The notes under the pieces: generated by a model
Database searches by the model: none
What the model was told of the DNA's origin: nothing
The model's input: only the letters and a program-made list of their open reading frames with translations
NCBI RefSeq assembly: GCF_007280415.1
Contig: NZ_VKKU01000001.1
Location: forward strand, 930,001-994,000
Reading direction: 5' to 3'
Length of the DNA stretch: 64,000 bases
DNA from: Sphingorhabdus contaminans
GTDB lineage: Bacteria > Pseudomonadota > Alphaproteobacteria > Sphingomonadales > Sphingomonadaceae
Shown here: in pieces, positions 34,451-43,152 of the stretch
Layout of the letters: every line of letters begins with the position of its first letter
Numbering within the stretch: position 1 is the first letter of the stretch
Made by a program: the position numbers and the translations under genes

Positions 34451-35398
34451 ATGATCATCGATACGCTAACTTCCCCGGTTATTTTGTTCTTCGTGCTCGG
34501 TTTTTTGGCCGCGCTTGCGAAGTCGGACCTCTCGATTCCCGAAGCTTTCGCAAAGGCCATGTCCATATATCTTATGGCCGCTATCGGACTGAAAGGCGGC
34601 GTTGAAGTTGCTTCGAGCGGGATTACGACTGACCTGATTGCCGCAGCGTTGGCTGGCCTCGCATTGAGCTTTCTCTTACCGGTCATAGCGTTCACCTTAT
34701 TGCGCAGCGTCGGTAGACTTTCTCAGGTCGATGCCGGGGCCGTTGCGGCCCACTATGGATCCGTTAGCGTGGTCACATTTGTGACGGCCAAGGAAATATT
34801 GACCGGACAGGGGCTCGGCCCTGCTGGCTACATGGTGGCGGTTTTGGCTCTTATGGAGACCCCAGCCATAATCAGTGGCCTGGTCCTTGCGCGACGCGGA
34901 CAGTCGTCTGCTGGGAATGGCGTACCATGGCGCGAAGTGTTGACCAACGCGTCTGTCGTTCTGCTGGTGGGCAGCTTTTTGATTGGCATGGTTGCCGGAA
35001 AAGACGGTTTTGCGCCGGTCAAGCCATTGTTCGACACGGGTTTTCGCGGGGTATTGTGCTTGTTCCTGCTCGACATGGGGCTGATTGCCGCACGGCGGTT
35101 GGTGCAGTCACGAAAAATCACTTACAGGTTAGTGATGCTCGCCGTAGTCCTTCCGCTTTTAAATGGAGCCATCGGAACAACTGTAGGTACTGTGATCGGT
35201 TTGGATGTTGCATCGTCTGCTGCTCTGGGAATTTTGGCAGCAAGTGCATCCTATATTGCGGTTCCTGCGGCCATGCGCATGGCCTTACCGGAAGCCGATC
35301 CGGGTATCTATTTGAGTATGTCGCTTGGCATCACTTTTCCCTTCAACATCATATTCGGCATTTCACTTATGGCTGCCCTCGCGCAGATTATAGGATAA
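34451..35398 (+). CDS. sbtA: SbtA-type sodium-dependent bicarbonate transporter
   Basis: A 315-residue permease with about ten hydrophobic segments in two inverted halves. YLMAAIGLKGGVEVASSG, AVAAHYGSVSVVTFVTAKE, and SAALGILAASASYIAVPAAMR are typical of the SbtA family (PF05982). The ATG at 34451 has GGGAG upstream. It is followed 3 bp later by a PII-like gene and then a beta-carbonic anhydrase gene, a strong contextual case for inorganic carbon uptake. Transport of bicarbonate itself is inferred from the cyanobacterial family. Confidence 0.9.
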   Translation: MIIDTLTSPVILFFVLGFLAALAKSDLSIPEAFAKAMSIYLMAAIGLKGGVEVASSGITTDLIAAALAGLALSFLLPVIAFTLLRSVGRLSQVDAGAVAAHYGSVSVVTFVTAKEILTGQGLGPAGYMVAVLALMETPAIISGLVLARRGQSSAGNGVPWREVLTNASVVLLVGSFLIGMVAGKDGFAPVKPLFDTGFRGVLCLFLLDMGLIAARRLVQSRKITYRLVMLAVVLPLLNGAIGTTVGTVIGLDVASSAALGILAASASYIAVPAAMRMALPEADPGIYLSMSLGITFPFNIIFGISLMAALAQIIG

Positions 35399-35401
35399 AC
35401 T

Positions 35402-35713
35402 ATGGTTGAGACTGTTACCCGGAAACGCATAGAGATCCTCGTCGACACGCCGCTGGTTCCCCGCATCACGGGACACATAAAGGCCGTCGATATTTCAGGG
35501 TGGAGTGTCATCCATGTTGATTCCGGAGGCGGACGCGCCGGACAATGGCAGCATGATGATGTTACGGGTGCCGCCGCCAAGACTATTGTCCTTGTCGTTG
35601 CATCAACAGAAAAAGCAGATCGGCTGGTGGACGCACTCGCCCCTTTGCTGGATAGCTATCGGTTACTCCTCACAATCGGTGAGGTGCAGGTCGTACGTGG
35701 AGAACGATTTTAA
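35402..35713 (+). CDS. sbtB: SbtB-like PII-family regulator of SbtA
   Basis: A 103-residue PII-like ferredoxin-fold protein: KRIEILVDTPLVPRITGHIK, then a T-loop region SGGGRAGQWQHDDVTG, and a final strand pair ending EVQVVRGERF. The glycine/arginine-rich loop and the place right after sbtA match SbtB, which in cyanobacteria binds adenylates and gates SbtA. The C-terminal CGPxGC redox loop of some cyanobacterial SbtB is absent. The uridylylatable Tyr51 loop of classical GlnB/GlnK is absent too. Confidence 0.8.
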   Translation: MVETVTRKRIEILVDTPLVPRITGHIKAVDISGWSVIHVDSGGGRAGQWQHDDVTGAAAKTIVLVVASTEKADRLVDALAPLLDSYRLLLTIGEVQVVRGERF

Positions 35714-36336
35714 TGCCTGAATTTGCTTCTTTGATCGAAGGTTACAAGCGGTTCCGCAGCGATGCTTATGTGAAGCAAAAGGCACGCTTTGATGCGCTGG
35801 CGAGTGACGGTCAATTTCCTCCGGTCATGATCATTTCCTGTTGCGACAGCCGTGTCGATCCTGCGACCGTGTTCGATACCGTTCCGGGGCAGGTTTTTGC
35901 CTTGCGCAATGTCGCAAATCTGGTGCCCCCCTTTGAAACTGGGGGCGGTCTGCATGGTGTGTCTGCAGCCATCGAATTTGGCGTGCTCGGGCTTGAGGTC
36001 CGCCATATCGTCATCCTCGGCCATGCCCAATGCGGTGGCATTAAAGCATCGTTATCCGGGAGTGATCTGGGTCAGAAAGGGCACAGTTTTGTCGACAAAT
36101 GGGTCGGCATAATTGACGATGCCCGGGAGGCCGTTCTGGCATCCAATGTCGAGGATCCGCAGCATGCACTTGAGTTGGAGACGGTGAAAGTCAGCCTCGC
36201 CAATTTGCGGACTTTTCCGTTCATTGTGGAACGTGAAAAAGCGGGCCTGCTCAAATTGCACGGTGCCTATTTCGGTATTGCCGAGGGCCTGTTGCATGTA
36301 TTGGACGAGACGACAGGCATTTTTACGCCGCAATGA
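35713..36336 (+). CDS. Beta-class carbonic anhydrase
   Basis: A 207-residue cytosolic enzyme. Zinc ligands C43 and D45 (with R47) in ISCCDSRVDP, H104 and C107 in LGHAQCGGIKA. It interconverts CO2 and bicarbonate. The start shares a base with the sbtB stop, and its 3' end overlaps the next gene by 4 bp, so sbtA-sbtB-CA forms one unit. It would supply or consume the bicarbonate moved by SbtA, for example for carboxylases or pH balance. Confidence 0.95.
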   Translation: MPEFASLIEGYKRFRSDAYVKQKARFDALASDGQFPPVMIISCCDSRVDPATVFDTVPGQVFALRNVANLVPPFETGGGLHGVSAAIEFGVLGLEVRHIVILGHAQCGGIKASLSGSDLGQKGHSFVDKWVGIIDDAREAVLASNVEDPQHALELETVKVSLANLRTFPFIVEREKAGLLKLHGAYFGIAEGLLHVLDETTGIFTPQ

Positions 36337-36962
36337 CGACCATCCCTGCACTACCCGACTTTTACAATGATTTGGATCTGAGCTTTACAAAGGCATGGGA
36401 TCTGATCGAACCCGGAGCCAGCAAAAGGTCGTCACCTGCGCATACGCCGGTTGTGGGTAGCGTGGACGCCGCTGGTCTATCGCAATTGCGCGTCATGGTG
36501 TTGCGAGAAGCGGACCGTAACACCCGTCGTTTGCGCTTTCACACCGATAGCCGCTCGGCAAAGATTGAAGATTTCGCGGAAGACGATCGCGTCTCCATTC
36601 TGATGTATGATGCAACGGAAAAGCTTCAGCTGAGGCTATTTGGAACCGTATCCGTGCAAACCGAAGGGGCGGCAGTCGATGCCGCATGGGCAAGCTCAAC
36701 CACATTTGCCCGGCGTTGCTACTTGGCCGAAAAGGCACCGGGGATTGGGTCCGATTTACCGACATCGGGATTGCCAGCATGGATCGAAGGCAGGCAGCCG
36801 CTGGAGGAACAACTTGGCGAAGCGCGGGCGAACTTTGCCATTTTGTGGTGCGACATAACAGAGATGGAGTGGCTCTATCTCGCAAACGCCGGACACCGTC
36901 GCGCGCGATGGACCTGGGACGGCTCGCTTCAAAGCTGGTCAGGGCGCTGGCTGGTTCCCTGA
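36333..36962 (+). CDS. Pyridoxamine 5'-phosphate oxidase-like flavoprotein
   Basis: A 209-residue split-barrel protein: SQLRVMVLREADRNTRRLRFHTDSRSAK and a WYLYLANAGHRRARW-like end (EWLYLANAGHRRARW) that recalls the PdxH C-terminus. It may bind FMN or F420 without being PdxH, since the PLP-binding arginine set is incomplete. The last 24 bp overlap the convergent gene. It is translationally coupled to the carbonic anhydrase gene, though a shared function is not obvious. Confidence 0.75.
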   Translation: MTTIPALPDFYNDLDLSFTKAWDLIEPGASKRSSPAHTPVVGSVDAAGLSQLRVMVLREADRNTRRLRFHTDSRSAKIEDFAEDDRVSILMYDATEKLQLRLFGTVSVQTEGAAVDAAWASSTTFARRCYLAEKAPGIGSDLPTSGLPAWIEGRQPLEEQLGEARANFAILWCDITEMEWLYLANAGHRRARWTWDGSLQSWSGRWLVP

Positions 36963-37880
36963 CGCGCAATTGGCAAGATAGGCTTCAATCATAACCTTGT
37001 GCCGAGCAGCGGCTATGGCCAGATCGATTTCGGCACGGCTTTCTGCGTTGAAATAAGGGATGTCGGGTCTGTTCAACACCAGATAGTTGGACATCGAACC
37101 ATCACTCTTCGCCACGCGTTCGTGCCAGAAATGTACGCCAGCATTGGCGATTTTCTGTCCGCATTCCCGGGCAGAAGGTGACGGCGATCCGTCCTGCGCC
37201 CGGTACGCTGTCAGTCCCAGCGTATCAAAATTTGCCATAGTCTCACTGGGTGAGACGGCAAACAATGCGCCCTCCCTTGGCGACGTTATACCCCGGCGAA
37301 AGGCCGCTTGATCAATGATTGTAATATCCCCTCGCCCGCCATGTCCGTCACCCGCAAAACCGGGACTGTTTGTGTGCAGGGCGATAATAGGTTGCCCTAC
37401 CGGACGCTGGTCCAGGATAGCCGCCGTATAGCGCGGCGATTGCGCTTCAAAATTCCTGTTGGGATCGCAACTGGACCGGACGCCATAGCGAACACCACAT
37501 AGTCCCGAACCCGTCTGCATCCGCATGCTGTCGGGACCTGAATTCACAGCTACGCCAACTCCGCCATGCTCTTTCAACGCGGTGATCATGGCATCGAAAG
37601 CGGCGTTCTCATCGTCATGGGGAACCAACCACAGAGGACCGGTTTTTCGGTCAGCCCTTTCAAAACGAAAGAGATGCCAGTCAAACCCATTCTCTGAAAA
37701 TCGAACCTCGCGAATTTCGATATTGTCGAAAAAGTTGACCTGCTGTGCGTTTCGCCGGATGTCATCATCCACATCCAACAACCGGGCCGGTTCGGCCTCT
37801 GTCCAATCCAAAGCGGTCTGCGTGGAAGTGCTCGCGGTGGCGGCGAGAATCTGTGCCCAAAGAAACAGCGTAATGATCAT
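36939..37880 (-). CDS. Exported protein of unknown function with PHDDEN motif
   Basis: A 313-residue protein with a signal sequence (MIITLFLWAQILAATAS). The segments WLVPHDDENAAFDAM, IIALHTNSPGFAGDGHGG and GRGDITIID contain conserved-looking His/Asp/Glu groups that could bind a metal, as in a hydrolase. No family name can be assigned. The ATG at 37880 overlaps the stop of the lipid kinase gene (ATGA), so they are co-translated; a start 48 bp upstream would lie inside that gene. Confidence 0.55.
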   Translation of the reverse strand: MIITLFLWAQILAATASTSTQTALDWTEAEPARLLDVDDDIRRNAQQVNFFDNIEIREVRFSENGFDWHLFRFERADRKTGPLWLVPHDDENAAFDAMITALKEHGGVGVAVNSGPDSMRMQTGSGLCGVRYGVRSSCDPNRNFEAQSPRYTAAILDQRPVGQPIIALHTNSPGFAGDGHGGRGDITIIDQAAFRRGITSPREGALFAVSPSETMANFDTLGLTAYRAQDGSPSPSARECGQKIANAGVHFWHERVAKSDGSMSNYLVLNRPDIPYFNAESRAEIDLAIAAARHKVMIEAYLANCASGNQPAP

Positions 37881-38710
37881 TGCGATTGATGTACCAAAAA
37901 ACGGACCTCGGACATAGCGGCGTGGCAATGAATGGGCACCGCCAATTCGGACGTTTCTCCGTCTATAAGGACGGATGTTTGAGTTTCCGCCGAGGCAATA
38001 GTGACATCCTGCATTATGCCGAGATCCGCGTGCGGACCATCCCTGAAGTCCCTTCGCAACCAGGCCAAGCCATGACCGACCATGTCCCCAATATTCGAGG
38101 CCAGAAAGCCGATCACCGACAGATTATCGCCATCCACAGGCTCAATGAACAAGCTGGCAAACTGATTTTCGCTGTCGTTTCCGACCCACACACCTGCATC
38201 GGCCAGGGTTTCGGACCAGGCTGCGGGTATGGTTTCGGCCAGGCTTTGCAAATTGGCATGACGCATGCCCTCGCGAACTTCGGCCCAGCGGGTCGAAGGC
38301 CCAACCGTAAGCCCCGTCAGGATATGCCGGTCAGACGCAATGATCAGCGGAATTTGCTGCGCACGCAGCGTATCCTTGTTCAGCTCATCCAGTAGAGTCG
38401 CCAATGGCCGATCGCCGTGCAACCGGCGCGAGAGGAGATTCATCGTGCCGCCGGGCAGGACCAAGATAGACCCGGACCATTTTGCGAGATTCGCATAAAG
38501 ATTACTGATCGTCCCATCGCCCGAAATGACCGCGACGACTTCGATCGCGCTGTCGGACAACTCGTCTTGCGTGGGCAAATCCTGATCCGGGAGAGATCGT
38601 CTTTCAACGATTTCCAGTCCGGCACGATCCAGACTGGAAGAGACAGCCTGCTCATCAACACCATTTGCGTTACCGCTATTGGCGTTGGTGATGAGCAGGG
38701 TCCGTTTCAT
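37877..38710 (-). CDS. Diacylglycerol/sphingosine kinase-family lipid kinase
   Basis: A 277-residue DAGK-type catalytic fold. NANSGNA near the start (ATP-binding loop), VISGDGTISNLYANL (GGDGT motif, with S for the first Gly) and LPGGTMNLLSRRL are diagnostic. The change GGDGT to SGDGT may affect activity. Substrates in the family include diacylglycerol, ceramide and sphingoid bases. Because this clade makes sphingolipids, a sphingoid substrate is possible but not shown. It is co-translated with the following exported protein. Confidence 0.78.
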   Translation of the reverse strand: MKRTLLITNANSGNANGVDEQAVSSSLDRAGLEIVERRSLPDQDLPTQDELSDSAIEVVAVISGDGTISNLYANLAKWSGSILVLPGGTMNLLSRRLHGDRPLATLLDELNKDTLRAQQIPLIIASDRHILTGLTVGPSTRWAEVREGMRHANLQSLAETIPAAWSETLADAGVWVGNDSENQFASLFIEPVDGDNLSVIGFLASNIGDMVGHGLAWLRRDFRDGPHADLGIMQDVTIASAETQTSVLIDGETSELAVPIHCHAAMSEVRFLVHQSQ

Positions 38711-38716
38711 TCCGTC

Positions 38717-40396
38717 TTAACGTGTCATCTTCTTATAAGTTGCACGATGGGGACGAGTTGCCTCTTCGCCGAGACGCGCAATCTTGTCTTCTTCATAGGA
38801 TTCGAAGTTGCCTTCAAACCATTCCACATGGCTATCGCCTTCAAATGCGAGGATGTGGGTTGCCAGACGGTCAAGGAAGAAGCGGTCGTGGCTTATGACC
38901 ACGGCACAACCGGCGAAGCTTTCCAAGGCTTCTTCCAAAGCCGAAAGAGTTTCGACGTCAAGGTCGTTGGTCGGTTCGTCGAGCAGAAGTACGTTTCCGC
39001 CTTCTTTGAGCATCTTGGCCATATGGACACGGTTACGCTCACCACCCGAGAGCAGGCCAACCTTCTTCTGCTGATCGGTTCCCTTGAAATTGAACGCACC
39101 CACATATGCGCGGGTAGGCGTCTCATGCTTGCCGAGTTTCATGAAGTCCGCACCGCCTGAAATTTCTTCCCAGACATTCTTATTAGGATCAAGGTCGTCA
39201 CGGCTTTGGTCTACAAAGCCGAGTTTAACCGTTTCACCAATTTCAATTTCGCCGCTATCCGGAGTTTCCTGCCCCGTAATCAGGCGAAACAGCGTAGACT
39301 TACCGGCACCGTTAGGACCGATTACGCCCACAATACCGCCCTGGGGAATGGTGAAGGACAGATTTTCGAACAGCAATTTATCGCCATAGGCCTTGGTCAC
39401 ATTCTTGACCTCGATAACCTTGCTGCCAAGACGTTCGGGCGTCTGGATGACAATCTGGGCCTTGCCGGGCGCACGGTTTTCTTGCGCCTCGACCAGTTGA
39501 TCGAAAGATTTGATACGCGCTTTGGACTTGGTCTGCCGCGCCTTGGGACTTTGCCGGATCCACTCCAGCTCGTCCTTGATTGCCTTTTGGCGACCCGCAT
39601 CCTCGCGCGCTTCTTGTTCGAGGCGCTTCGCCTTCTTCTCCAGATAGGTGGAATAATTGCCTTCGTAGACAAAATAGCGACCCCGATCGAGTTCGAGGAT
39701 CCAGCTAACGACATTATCGAGGAAATAACGGTCGTGGGTGACGAGGATAACGTTGCCCTTGTAATCGACCAGATGCTTTTCGAGCCAAGCGACCGATTCC
39801 GCGTCCAAGTGGTTCGTCGGTTCGTCGAGCAAAAGAATATCCGGCTTTTCCAGCAGCAAGCGCGTCAACGCAATACGACGCCTTTCACCACCGGATAAAT
39901 TTGTAACCGGGCTGTCTGCCGGCGGGCAGCGCAGCGCGTCCATCGCCAGTTCCAACTGGCTGTCGAGGCTCCAGCCATCGACGGCATCAATCTTTTCCTG
40001 CAATGTGCCCATTTCTTCCATCAAGGCATCAAAATCGGCGTCCGCTGGCGGATCAGCCATCAGCATCGAAATCTCGTTAAAACGGTCAACAAGGTCTGCA
40101 ATTGGCCGTACGCCATCCATGACATTTTCTTTGACCGTCTTGTTCGGATCAAGCTCCGGTTCCTGTGCCAGATAACCCACGCGGATATTCTCGCCGGGCC
40201 ATGCTTCCCCGGTAAATTCAGTATCCATACCGGCCATGATCTTCATCAAGGTCGATTTACCGGTACCATTCGGGCCTACGATCCCGATTTTGGCGTCGGG
40301 ATAAAATTGCAAATTGATATTGTTAAGGACGGGCTTGTTCGCACCGGGAAAGGTTTTGGTCATTCCCTTCATTACGAAGCTGTATTGAGCTGCCAT
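38717..40396 (-). CDS. ettA: ABC-F translation factor EttA
   Basis: A 559-residue soluble protein with two ABC domains. Walker A GPNGTGKST and GPNGAGKST; signatures LSGGERRRIAL and LSGGERNRVHM; Walker B ILLLDEPTNHLD and VLLLDEPTNDLD. The linker carries the EttA-type arm region between them (about 240-320). EttA gates the first elongation steps according to ATP/ADP ratio. The ATG at 40396 is chosen: the upstream extension is not family-like. Confidence 0.95.
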   Translation of the reverse strand: MAAQYSFVMKGMTKTFPGANKPVLNNINLQFYPDAKIGIVGPNGTGKSTLMKIMAGMDTEFTGEAWPGENIRVGYLAQEPELDPNKTVKENVMDGVRPIADLVDRFNEISMLMADPPADADFDALMEEMGTLQEKIDAVDGWSLDSQLELAMDALRCPPADSPVTNLSGGERRRIALTRLLLEKPDILLLDEPTNHLDAESVAWLEKHLVDYKGNVILVTHDRYFLDNVVSWILELDRGRYFVYEGNYSTYLEKKAKRLEQEAREDAGRQKAIKDELEWIRQSPKARQTKSKARIKSFDQLVEAQENRAPGKAQIVIQTPERLGSKVIEVKNVTKAYGDKLLFENLSFTIPQGGIVGVIGPNGAGKSTLFRLITGQETPDSGEIEIGETVKLGFVDQSRDDLDPNKNVWEEISGGADFMKLGKHETPTRAYVGAFNFKGTDQQKKVGLLSGGERNRVHMAKMLKEGGNVLLLDEPTNDLDVETLSALEEALESFAGCAVVISHDRFFLDRLATHILAFEGDSHVEWFEGNFESYEEDKIARLGEEATRPHRATYKKMTR

Positions 40397-40511
40397 TTCG
40401 GTAACTTTCCTGTCTGGGATTTTCAGTGATTTGGCCGCATCCCTAGCTATCTGGTCCGGTCCCCGCAAGGCGGGATTGCAAAACTCGGGAAGCTGATTAT
40501 GCCTGCATCTT

Positions 40512-41885
40512 ATGAACTTCCTGACTAAATCGTCCGCCGCGGCTTCGATGCTGCTCCTTTCCACTGCAATCACGCCGCTTCTTGCCGCGCCAACACTCGA
40601 AGAGGTGCGTTCGACTGCCCTCAATTCGGATGAAATTGCCTATGACATTGTCGAAGGTCTGACGACCGAGATTGGTCCCCGTCAGGGCGGCACCGAAGCC
40701 GAAGCGCGCGCACGCACATGGTCGGTCGCAAAACTGAAGTCTCTGGGTTTCGACAATGTGCGTATTGAGGAATATCAGATGCCGACTTGGGTACGTGGTG
40801 AGGAAACGGCAGAGATTATAGCGCCCTTCACTCACAAACTCGCGGTAACTGCACTGGGGAATAGCGGCAGTACCGGCGATAAGGGTCTCGAAGGCGAGAT
40901 TGTGTATTTCCCTACCCTTGATGATCTTCGCGCTGCCCCCGACGGCAGTTTGAAAGGCAAGATCGCCTTTGTCAGCCATTCCATGATGCGTACGCAGGAC
41001 GGAAGCAGCTATGGCGCATTTGGACCTGCAAGGTTTGTCGGGCCAAATATTGCAGCTAAGAAAGGAGCTGCAGCAATTGTTATCCGGTCCGCAGGCACCG
41101 ACTACCATCGCAATCCGCATACCGGGAATACCAATTTCGATGCAGATGTCACCCCCATCCCCGCAGGTGCCTTATCGATACCCGACGCCGAGAATCTGGA
41201 ACGGATGCTGAAACGCGGCAAGCCTGTCACCATGAAACTGAAACTGACGCCCAAAAATGTCGGCATGCAGGTATCCGGCAATGTGCTGGCAGAGGTGAAA
41301 GGGTCCAATCCGCAACTGCCTATCATTGTTATCGCCTGTCATCTGGATAGCTGGGACCTGGGTACGGGCGCAATTGACGATGCGGCTGGCTGCGGGATTA
41401 TTGCTGCTGCTGCGAAGCATTTAAAGACGCTGGGTCAACCCAAACGAACAGTCCGCTTATTATGGGCCGGCGCCGAAGAGGTCGGAATTTGGGGTGGCAA
41501 GGATTATGGTTCGAAGCACGCGGCCGAACCCCATGCTTTGGCCATGGAATCCGATTTCGGCGCAGGCAAGGTTTGGGCGGTAGACTTCACGTTGCCCGAC
41601 AGCGCTTCTGAACAAAAGGCAAAGATCATAGCCGCGCTCGCCCCTTTGGGTGTCGTTCCCCGCAAGGCACCTGCCGGTGGCGGAGCGGACGTTGGGGCAA
41701 TCATTGCCGCGCAAAAATTGGGCATCATTGATTTGCAACAGGATGGAACGAAATATTTCGATCTGCACCACACCCCGGACGACACGCTGGACAAGATAGA
41801 CAAAGCTGAAATGCGCCAAAATGTGGCCGCATGGGTTGCTACGCTTGCCGTCGTTGCAAATTATGAGGGCGAACTGAAGCCATGA
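40512..41885 (+). CDS. Exported M28-family metallopeptidase
   Basis: A 457-residue secreted aminopeptidase/carboxypeptidase-Q-like enzyme with a signal peptide (cleavage near PLLAA|PT). A PA insert lies at about residues 130-220. Zinc ligands and catalytic residues: ACHLDSWDLGTGAIDDAAG (His, bridging Asp), LLWAGAEEVGIWGG (Glu-Glu), MESDFG (Asp), DLHHTPDDTLD (His). It trims peptides in the periplasm. It overlaps the small lipoprotein gene by 4 bp. Confidence 0.92.
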   Translation: MNFLTKSSAAASMLLLSTAITPLLAAPTLEEVRSTALNSDEIAYDIVEGLTTEIGPRQGGTEAEARARTWSVAKLKSLGFDNVRIEEYQMPTWVRGEETAEIIAPFTHKLAVTALGNSGSTGDKGLEGEIVYFPTLDDLRAAPDGSLKGKIAFVSHSMMRTQDGSSYGAFGPARFVGPNIAAKKGAAAIVIRSAGTDYHRNPHTGNTNFDADVTPIPAGALSIPDAENLERMLKRGKPVTMKLKLTPKNVGMQVSGNVLAEVKGSNPQLPIIVIACHLDSWDLGTGAIDDAAGCGIIAAAAKHLKTLGQPKRTVRLLWAGAEEVGIWGGKDYGSKHAAEPHALAMESDFGAGKVWAVDFTLPDSASEQKAKIIAALAPLGVVPRKAPAGGGADVGAIIAAQKLGIIDLQQDGTKYFDLHHTPDDTLDKIDKAEMRQNVAAWVATLAVVANYEGELKP

Positions 41886-42118
41886 AGAATTGGTATCTCT
41901 TGGCTTCGCTCTGCTGGGCGTTGACGGCGTGTACAGAAGAGCCGACGCCAAAAGATGCCGAAGAAGCTAGCGCGGTTTTGCAAAATGAGGCAACTCAGGA
42001 TGCCGTGAAAGAGAAGCAGCAATCTATCGAAGAGGCAGCAGAGCAAGCCACAAAACTGATCGAAGCCGATGCAAAAGCGGAGGTTGATGCTGCAAAGGCG
42101 GCGCCCGAAGATCAATAG
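41882..42118 (+). CDS. Small Glu/Ala-rich lipoprotein
   Basis: A 78-residue lipoprotein: signal peptide with lipobox LTAC (Cys17), then an almost uninterrupted helix rich in Glu, Ala, Lys and Gln, suggestive of a coiled coil. It is coupled to the M28 peptidase gene and could anchor or space a periplasmic complex. No family is recognised. Confidence 0.65.
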   Translation: MKNWYLLASLCWALTACTEEPTPKDAEEASAVLQNEATQDAVKEKQQSIEEAAEQATKLIEADAKAEVDAAKAAPEDQ

Positions 42119-42424
42119 ATTCGGCGCAATTCCACCGCTGCAGTAAAACAGGGGGGATAACCCCGTAAAACGCTGAATCTTCATAACAATGGTTAATTAT
42201 CCCGTTTTTTGGAATGTCAGATTTTCATTATATTTCAACGTGATGTAAAACGTTACAACCCTTAACCATCATTTCTTTCGACAGAATTTTTGCACAAGTT
42301 TACACAAAATTAATCAGTCGATTCGGGGCGGGAAAAACCTGGGTCGCTGAGGGTCGCAAGCATCTGAAAACTCCTTTCCGATTGTCGGTAAGGTGACAGA
42401 AACGAGAATAATGGGCGGTGTGTT
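42119..42424. other. Gene-free region before the pilus locus
   Basis: 306 bp, strongly A/T-rich in the middle. It contains the inverted repeat TGTAA-AACG-TTACA (42244-42257), the octamer GTAAAACG twice (42165-42172 and 42245-42252), a weak GGGG-GATAA-CCCC hairpin near 42151-42164, and the repeated heptamer GGGTCGC near 42350. It should hold the pilus promoter. Confidence 0.5.
42244..42257. promoter_or_regulatory. Candidate operator upstream of the pilus genes
   Basis: TGTAA-AACG-TTACA is a perfect 5+4+5 inverted repeat about 170 bp before the first pilin gene, in an A/T-rich region. The binding protein is unknown. Confidence 0.3.
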
Positions 42425-43030
42425 GTGCGATTTTCAGGGGCTAGATTTTTTGCAGCGTGCGCATTTTTCGGCGCAATATGTACTGCCTTTCCCGAAAATG
42501 CTCAGGCAAAGGCTCCGTCCGGAAACACGCTTCAGATCGATATTGAGGCATCCATCAGCCAACGCTGCGGCATTGCTGCGCTCGGCGCCAATTCCAACGA
42601 CACCGGGCGTATTGACGAACCGACGCGGATCGCATTCCGGTTCGGCCTCGATTGCAACACCCCATTCAAAATTGGTGTAGCGGCGCAAAATGGCGCTCTT
42701 CAACTGGTCGGCGCAAACGGCCCGAATGCGGGTATAGCCGGCTTTGCCTATCGCAAAAATTACGTGGCAGGACTCCAGTTCAATACAGACCAGACCGGTC
42801 TGGTTTCTGCAGGCGAATGTGCGTCTTCGGCTTTGACTTCGGCCAACACCAATTGCCGTTTTTACGGGTCCGAACCCGGCTCCGGACTTTATTCTGGTCG
42901 AAACACGACGGCCATCGGCCGGGAGGGTGAACTGACCGTGACATGGCTAGGCGAAACAAGTGATGCCGTCCGGCTCGCTGCAGGCGCCTATCAGGAAATT
43001 CTGACGATTATAGTGGCGCCGAGCACATGA
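42425..43030 (+). CDS. Spore-coat-U-like pilus subunit 1
   Basis: A 201-residue exported protein with a signal peptide (cleavage near AQAK). It has paired cysteines (CGIA/DCNT and GECASS/NCRFYG) and strand-rich sequence ending YQEILTIIVAPST. The ending, a final strand of the form G-x-Y-x-D/E-x-L-T-I-x-V, is typical of chaperone-usher subunits that donate to or complete an Ig-like fold. The start is a GTG with an upstream GGGCGG. It is first in the pilus locus. Confidence 0.7.
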   Translation: MRFSGARFFAACAFFGAICTAFPENAQAKAPSGNTLQIDIEASISQRCGIAALGANSNDTGRIDEPTRIAFRFGLDCNTPFKIGVAAQNGALQLVGANGPNAGIAGFAYRKNYVAGLQFNTDQTGLVSAGECASSALTSANTNCRFYGSEPGSGLYSGRNTTAIGREGELTVTWLGETSDAVRLAAGAYQEILTIIVAPST

Positions 43031-43152
43031 TGACGCGTTGCACATAAATGAAATTCCAGGCCGCATTTCATCGGAGAAAAATGCGGTGGGGCAAGGAGAG
43101 GGTCTGATCTCCCCCAAAATCAGACAGGTTTTGAGTATGAAGGAACAAGCTG

